Shown here one piece after another: positions 1 through 12,400 of a stretch of 64,000 nucleotides of DNA; positions within the stretch are counted from its first letter, which is position 1; each line of letters opens with the position of its first letter. This stretch comes from Pinguiococcus pyrenoidosus. Its lineage: Eukaryota; Sar; Pinguiophyceae; Pinguiochrysidales; Pinguiochrysidaceae. Below the pieces are notes generated by a model, which made no database searches, was not told the origin of the DNA, and saw only the letters and a list, made by a program, of their open reading frames with translations. Location: NCBI GenBank assembly GCA_019677205.1, contig JAAMXY010000040.1, positions 62,001-126,000 of the forward strand. The letters are read 5' to 3'. A program made the position numbers and the translations under genes.

Positions 1-2479
1 GTGAAGATGCTGAAGGCTCGCGCGTCGGATCTTCTGGCACTCGAAAGTCTTCACGGCACCAAAGTGGGCGTCTTTGACATCATCTTCCGCAGCCACTGCG
101 AACCGAAGAGTCGCGAGATGGACAGCCGCCGCTTCGCGCGTGGCGTCCTCTTGGAAGCCCCCGGTATCTACCGATCGCACTTCCGCAGCAACGACGCTGA
201 CGTCATTTTCAGTCGGCATAAGAAAGGCCGCGCCGCCGGCGCTCTCGATCTCCGAGGATTCAAGGCTGCCATGCGACACGTGGCGCAAGAGCGCTTTCCC
301 ACTCCACAGCCGCCAGCCTGGCGTCGCCACCACGGCGACGACGCACGCATCCTTCGGCTCCTGTACAACCACTTGCTACAGGCGCCAATTTGGGGAGACG
401 CGGCGCGAGAAGCGCTGGCCGCCGACGCGGCTCAGGTGCTGAATGAGAGCGCCGCTCAGTTGCAAAAACTGTGTCGAGGCGCGCGCATGAGACGGCGGCG
501 CCGAGGCATTGAAGAACAGGTCCACGAAGCGCAGGGCGAGCGCGAGAGAGCGAAAGCGGCGCTGCGGCTCCAAAGCGCCTGGCGTCGCCGTGCCGCATAT
601 ACGGTAGCGCTACAGCGGGCGCAGCGCCGCTTTGACAAGTTCCTCGACCCGGTGTCGCGTCGGCCGTACTGGGCGCGAAAGGACACGGCGGACGTATCGT
701 GGCGCAAGCCGTACATCTTTGGCGCCCGACATGACGTCCCCTTCACGCGGCATTCGCCCTTGCCCGGTATGGAGAATGTCTACGCTTGCGTGCACTGTCA
801 GGACGGGATGGAGCGAGAAGTGGTGTGGCGCTGCAGTGACTGCCACGACGCCTTCTGCGACGCCTGCGACGCCGAGCTCCATGGTTGGGGACAGCGCCGT
901 TCGCACCGGAGAGATGCCATCGAGCGCTGCTGCGAGTGTGACTTCCAGGTCGCGACGCGTGCGACCACGAGCGGTGCTCTCTTCTGCGATCACTGCGTCC
1001 AGAACGACACACGGAGGCAAAAGCGCATCGCGCGGTACATCGTGATGCCGTGCGGCGAGTGTGGCTTGTTCGCCGCGAGATGGCGCTGCGATGGCTGCGG
1101 CGGTGAGCTGTTCTGCAGCAAGTGCATGGCGGCGCTTCACAGTGGAGGAACTCGCAGGCATCATGCGGCGACGGCGCTCTCGTACTACACGCCGGACACG
1201 CACAAGCATGTCATCATGTCCAACACGCTGCAGAAACGGCGGGAGGAAAGAGTCGACGCGGAGCTTTGCGAGAGCGCTGTCGCACGTGAGGCGAGATTGC
1301 GCGACGCTGTGGTGACGATCCAAGCCTTCGTCCGAGGCCGGCAAGGGAGACGGCATGGGAAAGCATTCCTAAAATGCGAGCGCGCGAAGATCCGCGCGAT
1401 GTACAGACAGCGTAAGCACGACGACCTCACGCGAAGCCGGTGGCTCTACCGCGCGCGTGACTTGGTCGGCGCTGCGCCAGTCCTGCCCTCAGACACACGA
1501 GAGGAGCGGATCCTGAAAGCAATCCTCGCGTCCGGGCGGAAGGCGGCTCGCGCTGACATCAGTTCGAACCAGAGCTTCGTGCCCCAGACGGACCAGAAGA
1601 AGCACCCGAAGCGAGGCTTCGACATCGTGGAGTATGAAGATGATGAGCTTGTGGACCAGGCCCGTCTCGGCGGAGTCCGCCTTCCGGGCGTCATCACTCT
1701 GAAGCAAGGCGCTCTGCGGGGCGTCGTGAGCGTCGACGTAAGCGGCCACTTGAAGCCCGGAGACAGGATCCGTGTCTACGATACTCATTTCATCTGCAAA
1801 CGCCTCGATGGCCCCAAGGAGATCGTCGTGAATCGTCCGTGGTGGGATGGGGACTGCGACGATGCTCCGTACTACCGCATGTCTCGCCTGCGACTTCAGG
1901 GCTACTTGGACTTCGCTCTGGGGTCCATCCTCTTTGCCCCACTGGGGCAACTCGCGCTTCAGGGGCTGCTCCTCTCCGAGAGTCAGCTCGCGGCGCTTCT
2001 GCGGTACCTCGCAGACGCGACGAGCGACCCAGGCCTCCTGTCCAAGGCGGAGAACCTGGAGCAACGCATTGCCAACCAAAGGTTCTTGATTGTCAAGAAC
2101 TGGGAAAAGCCGCCGAACGCGAGAGCGGCCGCGGAAGAAGCGCTTGCGGCGCGCGAAGAAGAGATGTATCGGAGGAAGCAAGACGCCTACTTGGGAAGGC
2201 AGCGATCGCCATGGGATGAAAGGCTTGACGAGGCGACAGGACAGTCCTACTGGGTGCACCAGAGGACTGGCGAGGTTTCGTACACAAGGCCTCGGGAGGA
2301 CACGGACGCAGACGCGGATCTGCACAACAGGTACACCACCGCAGCCTGTGTCGTTTGATGAAGCGAGGAGGCTCAAAGGCTTTTTGCGACAATGCCCCAG
2401 GCAAGAAGGCTTCCGAAAGGAGCTTGAGCAGCTCAGGAAGAAGAGAGGTTTACAGAGACGTGCGAATTCGAGACGGTGA
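1..2479 (+). CDS. B-box/IQ/WW multidomain protein, 5' end missing
   Basis: The reading frame is already open at base 1, so the N-terminus lies outside the window. In order I see two IQ-like helices (about aa 150-170 and 185-200), a WW-like segment (about 211-238, ending SWRKP), and two Cys/His clusters of B-box type (about 261-300 and 351-390, with CVHC and CGEC starts). A further IQ motif (TIQAFVRGRQGRR, about 440) and a C-terminal WW domain (about 736-764, WDERLDEATG to YTRP) follow. IQ motifs suggest calmodulin binding; WW suggests proline-rich partners. The uninterrupted frame stops at 2358. A 37- or 40-nt GT-AG intron beginning at 2331 would switch to a basic coiled-coil frame ending at 2479, which I favour. 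Similar combinations occur in ciliary/cytoskeletal protist proteins; the function is inferred only. Confidence 0.7.
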
Positions 2480-2618
2480 GCGAGGGAACACTTGCTAAAG
2501 GTTTATGCTCCCGATGGCACAATGGCACATCGAAATCTCGAAACCTCGAAACCTCGAAATCTTTCCACCTGTCTTTGGAGAGATTTGATTCATTTCATGA
2601 ATCAAAACCAGAGGAGCA
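2480..2618. other. short gap between convergent genes
   Basis: This is the 3' flank shared by two convergent genes. It holds a short imperfect direct repeat of tcgaaacc/tcgaaatct units near 2528-2562 and the palindromic catttcatgaatcaaa region. No coding potential is seen. Confidence 0.5.
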
Positions 2619-5600
2619 TCACGTATCAGTATAGAGATGGAGGTGCATAGCTTCCTTTGCAGAATTGGAGTATCCGTTGCTGATCGGCAAGGCCCTCGCC
2701 TGGCTCGCAAGTCGCCATTGCTTCCGCTTAAGCGCCAGGTCTTCCTCTGGAAAGGTGAACAGCTCAGCTATGACGCTGCCGGCCATGTTGCCGTCCTCGA
2801 GATCGAGGATTACCTTTGTCAAGGCGCTTGTGATGCTGCAAATCCGCGTGGCCCAACGTAGCGAAATGCCCCTTCGGAGCAGAAAGAAAGACTTGTGAGC
2901 GCCTGTGCGATCCATCCCTACATCTTCGGTAGATCTTGTACCGCCAGCAACCGGTCGCCTTTGCGTTCTTCGCGCGAGATCTGCAGGCTCCGACGAACTC
3001 GGTCTACGGAAGCCCGAAGCTGCCGTCGCTTCTCGTTGAAGGCCGCTTGCGACGCCGCCAGCCGTACCTGCAAGGCGGACAGTGCGACTTATCATCATCC
3101 GACTGCGTTTGGCTTACGGTGCCTCGTCCGCTTGCTGAGATTGCTACCTTATTCATAGCTTGGTCGGTCAAGAGCCGCTCCTTCAGCAGCTTGTCCGCTT
3201 CTTCCCTGGAGGTCTCGAGTCTTTGTCTGGCCTTCTCGCGATTGACTAGCGATTCCTCACGACTGCGTGCAGCTTTGGCCTCGAAGAGAGACCGGTGTCT
3301 CCTTGCAGTGGAGAGCAGGAGCTGTCGAGGAAGCGATCAGTTCGAGACTCTCGGGGGAAGCCCGAGAGAGCAACACTCGGATCGAACCGAAACGATGTAC
3401 TCACCGCGCTGTCAACTTTGCCCCAATGATCTCGCAAATATGCGGGAGGCCGTCTGAAAGGTGCGCCGTTCTTGTGATCCCTCATTTGCAGAATCTGCTC
3501 GGGCCATCAGTTCGCAGCTTTCCAAAAGGGTTCCCAAAAAAGACCAACAGGAATCGGCGCCGCGTACCTTGGCTCGTCGCCGCTCTAGCGCCGCTTCAAG
3601 CTCATGTCTACGTGCGATGGTGGTCGTCGCTACCTGCTCGCGGATGACGTTTGCCTTGCACACGTTCTCTGCGCTACGCCGCCCTTTCCTGGGAGAAGCC
3701 CCGGCGTCTTTCGAGGCGCGCCGCAAGGACTTGGCCAACCGCGCCTCCATCTGGAAAGCAGGTGAACATGAGTCGACGCATGTCTCGCAAACAGACAGTG
3801 CGTCGTGCACAACGTACCTGAAATAGTAGCTCGAGCTCGTGCCACAGGACGCCGCCGCCGAAGTTGACACTCCCGAGGAAGCCACTGTGGCTTCGCTGGG
3901 ACTCCGTCTCGGGATGCCGCGGCTCGTCTATCGCAAGCTCTCGGGGGCTCTCCGGAAAGCGCACACCTTCCAGGCGTCTTGTAGAAAGGCCCATCCAAGC
4001 TGGGGGCCCCCAGGCGGTGCAAAAGTTGTCTGAAGGGACAGGTGTCAGAATCTCTGACGTGTCGGTCTGAGAGAAGAGCACGCGAAAAGGCGCATGCGTC
4101 CTTCGACGCGGATCCCACGTGATAAACATGAGAATCGCAAGCGCTCGGCAGGCCGTCATGGCGTCGAGACGCCGATCTTGTAGAAGCGCCGCCAGTCGCG
4201 AAGTGTCGCAAGCGGCTGTCTCATTCGAAAAGGCGTACGCATCCAAGCAGCAGAGGCGGCGGAGCGACGACGGAAAGAGGCGCAGCTGCTCTGGACTGTG
4301 TGAGAGATGGACGTCCAGCACGCCGGTTCGCTGTGAAGAGCAAGATGGCGTCGACATCTCCTCGACGCCGAAGATGATCGCCCGCTCTGGGTGTACACCT
4401 GTTGCGAAGTTCCACACACGCATCAGCAGCTCAAGATACCTCGGCAGTCGACAGCAGAGCGCCGCGTACGCATACCGAAACGAGACGCTTCCAACGCGTA
4501 GAAGCGAGCGGGCTCGCTTAGAAGCTGGACGATTGCGTCTGGAAGACCCAGGGAAAATGCTTCGCTGCTCCGGAAGATCTCCTGAAGCCTATCGTCGAAG
4601 GTGAGGACAGACCTAGTCTCCAGCCAAGGGAAGCGCCAAAATCTGCTGGTGACATCTACCTCAACACCGTTCTTGTGACGTGCACCAGGAACCGCAGACG
4701 CCGCATCACGCCAGTTTGCCACCGCCAGAAGCGCTGCAGAGCGACCGCAGCTCGACGCCTCAGCACGACCTTGATGAAGTGCTTTTGATTGTGCAGACGG
4801 AGAAAAGGAGAGTCACGCCACAGGGAGAATCCAGTCTCCGTGTCAAGACACGAAGCGCCAAAGCTACAAAGAGAGTCGTGTGGACTGAGCGATGCCAATA
4901 CCTGTTCATGATCCCTTCGGGACGCGAAGCCACGCCACGCCCGCTGAACATCTGCTGCCCGCGCCACGCACTCGACGAGATACGTGTTCAAGAAAAGAAA
5001 CCTGCTCGCGTGTGAGAAGGGCAGCTGCCATCATCCGCGTTGCGATCTCGATGACCGCGAACCTTCTCTGCATCGCGTTTATCCTCAGCAGTCGTCCCAT
5101 CGCTGGGCTGTCAAGCTTCAGCGCCAAGAGCGTCGGATATCGTTCCACGCTCCTCGGTAGACGGAAAAAAATGTGAGCAGGCGCTGCGAAGCCAAGCTGG
5201 TCGCCGCAGGAAGGCTGAAGTCGATGCTGTTTCAGGTATCTGCGTGTCCGATTCTGGCGACGAGGTCAGCACGTTCTACTTAGCCTCGTCAAGGCGTGCG
5301 CTGCAAGCCGACGGCTTCTCGAACCTGAAAGAGACCGAAGCCCACTTTGGACGCTTTCCTGGGCAAGCAGAGAAACAACTTATGCGTTGCCCGGAAGGCG
5401 ACGACGTTGCGTTGCTGCCTCTTTGCATACCTCGTCTGTCTCCTTGGATGCGGAAAGGCGAAGATCGCATCTGTACCGAAATCGCCCAGGAAAGCCCCCC
5501 TCGCCTCCCACCGTGCGGGTTCCCGCACGATGCTAATCTGCATGAGGCTTGTCAGAGGCGAAGGTCCCCCAGCGTGGACTCGCGCGGCAGAAGGCATGAA

Positions 5601-7488
5601 ACGCTTCGAGTCCCATACCTGCGTCTCGACCACCTCCTGCAGGCGCGGCTTCACGACCTCGTTGATCAGACGGCAGATCGCGCCGACCTCCCTCGGTAGA
5701 ACCAGCACGGAAAGGAATGCCATGGGAGCATCGGTAGGCTGCGCGAGACCAAGATTCAAACGCGCTGTGACGAGTTGCTTGGTCCATCGCCTCATGTTCC
5801 TCTGCAGCAAGGCCGCCCTATTGCACACCGTATTCGGTGAGCTCCGTAGACCAGAAGATATCTGGCAGCACCGCCCGCCCACCACCCCACCTGCGATGCC
5901 TTAGAATGTGGCCGGCAATGGCTGTCCACCACGCTTGTAGCCGACGAGCCGCGACAAGCCGAACAAACGATGTTGCCGTGAACGCTCTCCATCCAGTGGC
6001 GAAATCCTTCGCTAGCGACGCGGTCATTGGGAAGACACCCAGAGCCTTCGGCGTCCCACTTGACTCAGCATCGTGACGTTCAGACGCATCCGCCGTCTCG
6101 TATGAAGCGGGTGTCGCCGCCTTCAGAAGAGCAAGAAGCTCCCTTTCGCATCTTCGGTCGTGCAACCATCTTGCGAGCCGAGTCTTGGATCGTGAGCGAA
6201 GCTGGAAACGCGGACGGAGCCGGATGCTTTCTGTACCTTCGGGCGTGGGCTTGGAAACTCGCGAGGCCCCGATGCATCCGCAGCCTTGGGAAGTAAGAAA
6301 GCCTGGCGAAGCGTTGGATCACGACGCTCGGTACCTAGCCATTGCCGCGCAAGAGTAAGGACAAGCCAGACGCTTTCCTGGGTTTAGACGCCTCACCCTT
6401 TCCGTTCGCCGCCTCCTTATGCTGTTCAAAGTCAGCAGCACTGTGGTGCCATCGAGAGCATCCTTGGGGACAGAGGAAGTCGGTGAGGTGGGCTCACGAC
6501 GACGAAGGTGGTCGCTGGTGGTTCACCTCACAAGACGCAAAACGCTCCAGGTAGACTGGCGGGATTCGGAAGCGAGGAGAGCAGGCTCGGAACCTGCTCG
6601 ACCTGTCGTTGGCATAGGAGCTGAGTCCTAGTATCTCGGCGTCGGTGGAGAGGAAGTCATCCAAACCCCAGCATTCGGTGAGGTTGATGACGTGCGTGCG
6701 GTACTCCTTCTCGCCAGTGATCGGGTTTCCCGACAGGCGAAGGTACTTCGGTCTGCATCCTGAGAGCCCCGCAATGGCTTTAAAGTCCTACCTCGCCGTG
6801 CATCAGAGCCTGCTTTTCTTCACCACCCAAAGCTCCGCATTCCCTCACCTTGATCTTGTTCGTCTGCAGCAGCAGAACGCGAAGGCGCCCTAAACCCGCC
6901 CAAAAGCTCGAGTCCGGCAGGCTCTCCAGCTCGTTGCGAGATGCATCCAGCATCAGCAAATTTGCGCAGGCTTTCAAAGACGTGAGGTCGGAGGCCTGCA
7001 GCGACAAGCGATCGTAAGCTCGGCGCAAGGATGCAGATGGACCACGAATCTCCTACCTTCGTACTTGAGATGTTGAGGACTTTCAACAGCTCCATAGGTG
7101 GATTCTTCATCACTTGCGAAGCTCTCTTCACTTTCTCGAGGTTGCCGCCCTTGACGTTCTGGGTCTGGGGGAGTTGGCCGTCCTTGTGGGCTTTCCTGAT
7201 GTGCGCCAAGGCCCGAAGCGCGTTGCCTAAGGTCTTCATGACCTTCGACGTGCGTCGGGCTTCCTTCTGAGGCTTCTTCTTGACATCAACCTCTGATGCA
7301 TTCTCTGGCTGACTGGCTGTAGCTTTCGTAGACGGCCCCGCGACATTTTGAATGGCAGGCGCGAAGGTTCTGTGGCCCGATACGGTCAAGTCGTGATGCT
7401 GCGTATCCGGTGGTGCCCTGTTAGCTCTCCACACCCTCTGAGGACGCGCCATTGGTCTCTCGCCCCTTGTAGCCCTGGGCACCTTCAT
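2619..7488 (-). CDS. leucine-rich repeat and IQ motif protein (LRRIQ-like), multi-exon
   Basis: About ten exons can be followed on the minus strand from ATG at 7488 to TGA at 2619. Exon 1 is 7488-7057 and exon 2 is 6995-6849; the introns are about 50-70 nt. Exon 2 encodes leucine-rich repeats (LLMLDASRNELESLP, LRVLLLQTNKIK). The next exon has the LRR cap pattern LRLSGNPITGEKEYRTHVIN. Later exons carry IQ-like helices (VIQRFARL, VQRAWRGFASRR, ALQRFWRWQTGVMRR). Coiled coil follows (MEARLAKSLRRASK; REESLVNREKARQRLETSRE; FNEKRRQLRASVDRVRR). A clear intron near the end has the acceptor tract tctttctttctgctccgaag and leads in phase to the last exon. The LRR-then-IQ order resembles LRRIQ3-type proteins, which are often ciliary. 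Some middle junctions are unresolved. Confidence 0.65.
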
Positions 7489-7951
7489 GGCCTCTTGAAT
7501 GCCATGGCGTCATCACAGTGATGCATTCCCATGTTGGATTTCAGTCCCGCAAGGGTCCCGGAAGCTCGGAGCCCCGGTACTCAGCTAGATCTCTCCCATC
7601 TCTGAAGCCGCTGTGGCTCTAGTATATGAATACAGAGAATCGCGGGAAGGTTTGGCGGTACCGAAGGCAGAGCAGCTATAGAGGACTCTGGCCAAGGCAC
7701 ATATACTGCAATATACTGCATCTGTAGTATCAATACATCTCCATACTGTAGGACAGCTGGCGTCAACTACAGAGGCGTCAACTGCAGAGGCCGACGTACC
7801 TGGTACTGTAGAGCCTGCTTGTCCGCGTATTGAAAGTCGAGGAGCCCGGCGCTCGAACCTTGAGCTGATAGATGTCTAAGGCGCCACAAGCGCAACAAAT
7901 CACAAGCTGCCTTGTGCATGACGACGTGACTGAAAAGACGTGGAGTTGGCC
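7489..7951. promoter_or_regulatory. divergent intergenic region
   Basis: About 460 bp separates two divergently transcribed genes. It is locally AT-richer, with atatactgca-like direct repeats near 7697-7745. It probably contains both promoters, but no defined element can be called. Confidence 0.35.
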
Positions 7952-9135
7952 ATGCAGCGCGGCGCCTTGGGCCTGCTGTGCTGCTGCGGCCTTGCCAGTG
8001 GTTGCTACATCGCAGGTAGGTTTGGGAAGGCGCTTCAAACCCAACAAGTGCGGCGCAGTCAGCCTTGCCTGGAACGAACCAAAACAGGCACCGACTCGGG
8101 TGTCTGCGACGAGCGCATTCCAGTAGACAAGGAATATAGGGGAGCCCTCATGCCGTACTGCTCGAAATACATCAAGTATGTCCCGTGCGTGCCAAGGAAC
8201 CAGGTGGGCGTCCGAGTCGCTCCGAATTGCCAGCATGACTTTGGCAGGGCAGCATGCTCATACCTTTGTCTTTTCCTTTCCCTCAGTTTCTCCCACCGTC
8301 GCGAGAGTTTCCGAACGGACGATGGGGTCAGCACGGCATCCAGACCAAAGATGCGTGGGTCCAGCAGACCGCAGAAACCATCATCGACGAGCGGTAACAA
8401 TTTCTGCGCGGCTTGTTCTCTTCCAAAACCAGCTGATGACCGGAGATCAGGCTACGTGTAGAGTTCAACAGATCCAACGAAGAGCGGGGCGTCGACGAGT
8501 TCGGGCGTGAGGTGCGTCTTCCGCTTCTACACAGTTTGTCCCCCGAAGCGGTCTTGACTGGAGCAGCGCCACAGGGGCGCAGGACCGCGAGGCGCTTCTA
8601 CCAGAATCCGGACTGCCGGAATGCCTTCCGCGCGTACTTCTGCTGGATCAACTTTCCGCGCTGCGACGAGGAGCTCAACTCGCTGATGACTTGTCGGAGC
8701 GCCTGCGAGAACTTCTTCAAGTCCTGTGAGGTGCGTTGGCATCTTCGCTCCGGCGCTTCTGGGCGTCAGCAGATTCATCGCGGTGTCGGAATCTCAGGCG
8801 CTCCAATTCATGAGATGCGGACCGAGCAAGTTCATGAACGAGTATGTTGCCGAGCAGCCGACTGGGCCGGAGCAGGAGTTCCTGAGGTGCGTGCAAGAAG
8901 GTGTGGGGACTCTTATGTGGCAAGGCCAAGCAGGAGGTCTCAGGTGTTTTACAGGGACTTCTTCCCGGGCCAACCGTTCCGAGACTACTCTCCCGGCGAG
9001 TGCACGCCGGGCATCCGAGGAAGCGCCGGCAGCCTTCGACCAGACGCGTCCATGTTGATCCTCGGAACGCTCACCGCTCTCTGCCTCGCTCTGAGCTATG
9101 GCGGCGGTGGGAAATGCAAGGGAGCCGTCGATTGA
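7952..9135 (+). CDS. secreted Frizzled-like cysteine-rich domain protein with C-terminal hydrophobic tail
   Basis: Six exons join in phase: 7952-8203, 8308-8393, 8451-8511, 8575-8730, 8798-8890 and 8944-9135, giving about 279 aa. The N-terminus (MQRGALGLLCCCGLASG) looks like a signal peptide. The middle has FZ-domain cysteine spacing: FRAYFCWINFPRCDEEL, then CRSACENFFKSCE, preceded by YCSKYIKYVPCVP. A hydrophobic stretch (MLILGTLTALCLALSY) near the C-terminus fits a GPI signal or membrane anchor. FZ modules bind lipids or Wnt ligands in animals; here only an extracellular, disulfide-rich role can be inferred. The start at 7952 is preferred because it gives a clean signal peptide. Confidence 0.68.
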
Positions 9136-9469
9136 TACCAACATCGCGTGTCCAGAGACGATGGCAACGCTAACATTTGCCTCTGGAAAGGAAACAGAGA
9201 CGCAGTGGGAGGCAGCAAACGAGGAAGATTATGACTGCAAGACGAGCTTGATTAAGGAAAGTCTATTTCACTGGTAGTCGGTAAGAAGGGAGTGGGGCCA
9301 TGCTCACGCGAACCCTAAGACTACCCACGCAGGCTCCCTATGAATCATCTGGTGCTACAGTTGCGCAATGCAGTACGTCTACCTGGCTCGGCAGGCAGCG
9401 GGGCAGTGGGGCCATGCTCACGCGAAACCCCGCTGGCTACCACTGGAGACGTGCTTCACACCGCACGAC
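9136..9469. repeat. gap with a duplicated 20-23 bp direct repeat
   Basis: The 3' flanks of two convergent genes lie here. The stretch gtggggccatgctcacgcga occurs twice (near 9292 and 9407), about 115 bp apart, with related flanks. No gene is seen. Confidence 0.6.
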
Positions 9470-12400
9470 TTACAACTTATCGGCAAGGTCCTGACTCGTC
9501 GGTACCCAGCCCTCCAAGCCACGCTCCGTGCGCAGGCTGGCGACCAGCTTCTCGACCGCCGACTCCTGCGCACTTGGACTTCCGGTTCCGACGACGCCAG
9601 GGACGCTCATCCATCCGTCCACCTGGAGCACGGGCGAGATCTGGCCCTTGGTGCTGTGCTGCATCTCTGCTGCCATGCCGAAGGACTTCGTCGCGGGCAC
9701 GTCGGCCTCGAGAACGTTCTCGCTCACGTCGACCACGATGCCGTCCCGCTGTCCGATGATGTCGTAGACCGCGCCGTCGAGCATGTCGCCGGACCACTCG
9801 ATGGTCACGTTGAACTTGGGCTCCAGCATCTTGAGCGCCGAGTCCGGCGATCCCGCCGCGAGCATGGAGGCCTTCATGGCCCGCACGCAGGCGGGGACCA
9901 CCTGCACCGGGCTCCGGTGAGGCGGATCTTGGTGGATGGTGGCCTCGGTCAGGAAGAATCCCACGCCACGGACGCGCTCGCCACAGATCGGGCCGGCGCT
10001 GATGACCTGTTGGAAGGCCTGCACGACGCTGTCGCGCACGGGGCTGAGGTCGCTCGAGCCGAACGTGGCGTCCACGAGGATGTTGCAGCCTACGTTGCTG
10101 TTGCCATCACCGGATCCGATCGCCCAGACGCGGCGCGCGTCGCGCGAGTTCCAGCCCTGCGAGGCGAGCATGTCGTCGAGTTGCCGGAGCTGCGCGGCGT
10201 CCGCGGCGTCCGAGCCCTCCAGCGCGGCGACCAGGTCGTCGCTCAGCGGCACAGCATGGAACCAGAAGCGGTTGAGCTTGTTGGCGCTCTTGCCCAGGCT
10301 GCCGGGGCCGGCCTGGGACAGGTCGGGGATCCCGGAAGCTACGAGCTCCTGCCCAGCCTTGGCCTCGATGGTCTCTCGGAAGGTCACCCTCGGAGGCTCG
10401 TCGCGGATCTCGATGCCGGCAAGCTCGCGGAGGCTCTGGATCGACACCTCCAGGTGAAGCTCGCCGGCTGCGAACACGGACGTCTCCTTGGTCTCCTCGT
10501 CGAACTTCACCATCACGCGCGGGTCGATGCGAGCGAGGGTCTTCAAGGCCGTCTGGAGCTTCTGGAAGTCGCTCGGGCGCGCCGGGCGCACTGCGGCCGA
10601 CACCATCGGCGACACTGCAAACGCGAGCGGCACGAACATGTCGACGTGCGGCTCCGTCGCCTCCAGCGGTGCCCAGTTGGCGGGCACGAGCGTCGCGGTC
10701 TTGATGAAGTCGCTGGTGACGCCAGAGACCAGCACGACGTCGCCGACGGATGCTTCTTGCACGTCGCGAACGGTCGTGGGCCCGGTGACGAAGTGCTGGC
10801 CCTTGATCTTAATGTCCCTCCAGCCTCCACCTTCCTCTTCGCTTAGCAGAAGGCGCACGTTGTCGCCGCGGCGGAGCGTTCCGGAGAACACCCGACCCAG
10901 CGCGGCCAGCTTGGGCTTGCTTCCGCTGCCCGGCAGCGGCACGAACTTGGTGAAGTACACCAAGGCGGGTCCGTCCCTGCGAGCGGCGGCGATCTGCTGG
11001 GCCGCCCACTCTTTGGAGGTCGATGGCGCGGCCGCCACCTTGGAGAGGCCGGTGAGAGACCTCAGGCGCCTTCGCTGGCCTTCTTCCGGCGCCACGCCGT
11101 GGAGCAGGATCATCTCCAGGAGGGCCTCGGCCGCGGGAAGGTCCTTCCTCATGCACGCTCGGAAGACCTTCTTCCACATGTTGTCGGCCCGTGCGTCCTC
11201 GACGTTTGCCGCCAGAAGCGCGCGCGCCTCGCTGCCGAAGATCGTGCCGAGCGTGTCCACGTCCTGCGTGGAGGCCGCCTTGTGGAGCCGCGTGAGATGG
11301 CGGACCACCCCGCGCGCCAGAATCGGAGAGTCGGTCAGGCGGTGCCCTTCCACCTTTCGCAGTCGTCGCAAAAGGTCCTGGAATGCGGCCGCGCGCTCGT
11401 CCTCGGGCATGTCGGCCTTCTCCTCGTCGACGAACTGCCGAAGCAGGGTCGGCACGCTTACGCCCCATCCGAAGTAGCCGGAAGCGAGAATGGCCGAGCC
11501 ATCGGCGAGCGAGACGGGCTCCTCCAGCAGGCTGTTGACCTGGTGGAGCACTTCCAGGATCCGCTTGGCGCTCTGGGGCGCCTTCAGCTGCAGCTCCAGG
11601 AAGAGCCGGTCGACCTTGTTGAGGATGAGCATGGGCTTGAGCCCATCTGTGACGGCCTGCGCGAGCACGCGCTTGGTCTGCACCGTCACGCCTTCGACCA
11701 CGTCCACCACGAGGATGGCGCTGTCGGAGTTTCGGAGAGCCGCGGTCACCTCCGAGTTGAAGTCCAAGTGGCCTGGGCAGTCGATGAGGTTCAGGACCAG
11801 GTTCTTCGCCTCGTCGCCGAGGCGCGGGTCGGTCTCGCTGTCGTCGCCACTGTTGCTGTCCGCCTTGTCGGTGGCGCCCGCTTCCACGTTCCACATCGCC
11901 AAGGCCTTTGCCGCCACCTGCTCGCGCGCCGACTTGCGCGTCTCGGCGGCGTCGGCTTCGTCGAGCCTCACGGGTTCGAGAACCCCCTGCACCTCGACGA
12001 CTCCCACGAAGGCGCCTTCAGCGGTCTGCTCTTCGCTGAAGGTCAGTGCGGCGGCGTTGTCACCGCGCGCCCTCACAAAGTCGCGCAGCGCGTGCACCGC
12101 GGAGCCGCCCAGCGGCTGCAAGGTGAGGCGGCGGTCCTTCACGGAGACGTCCGCGCTCGCGAGCTGCGAAGCCGCAATCCCTGCTGGGACGTGCAGTCGC
12201 GCGAAGCCTCTTTTCACATTCCACTGCAAGGCCTCCTCATCGATCGTACTCGCATCGACGAGTCCGCCCTCTTGAAGGGCCGAAACCAGCTCTTCGTGGG
12301 TGGCATCGAAGGGGATGCTGCCGACGTACACATCCTGGATGGTTTCCTCAGCGATCAGTCCCTGCGGCTCTTGCTGTTCATGCTCATGCTCATGCTCATG

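Noticed and set aside
9368-10846. Long plus-strand frames opposite the eEF2-like gene (also 11099-12778)
   Set aside because: Antisense shadows; no family similarity.
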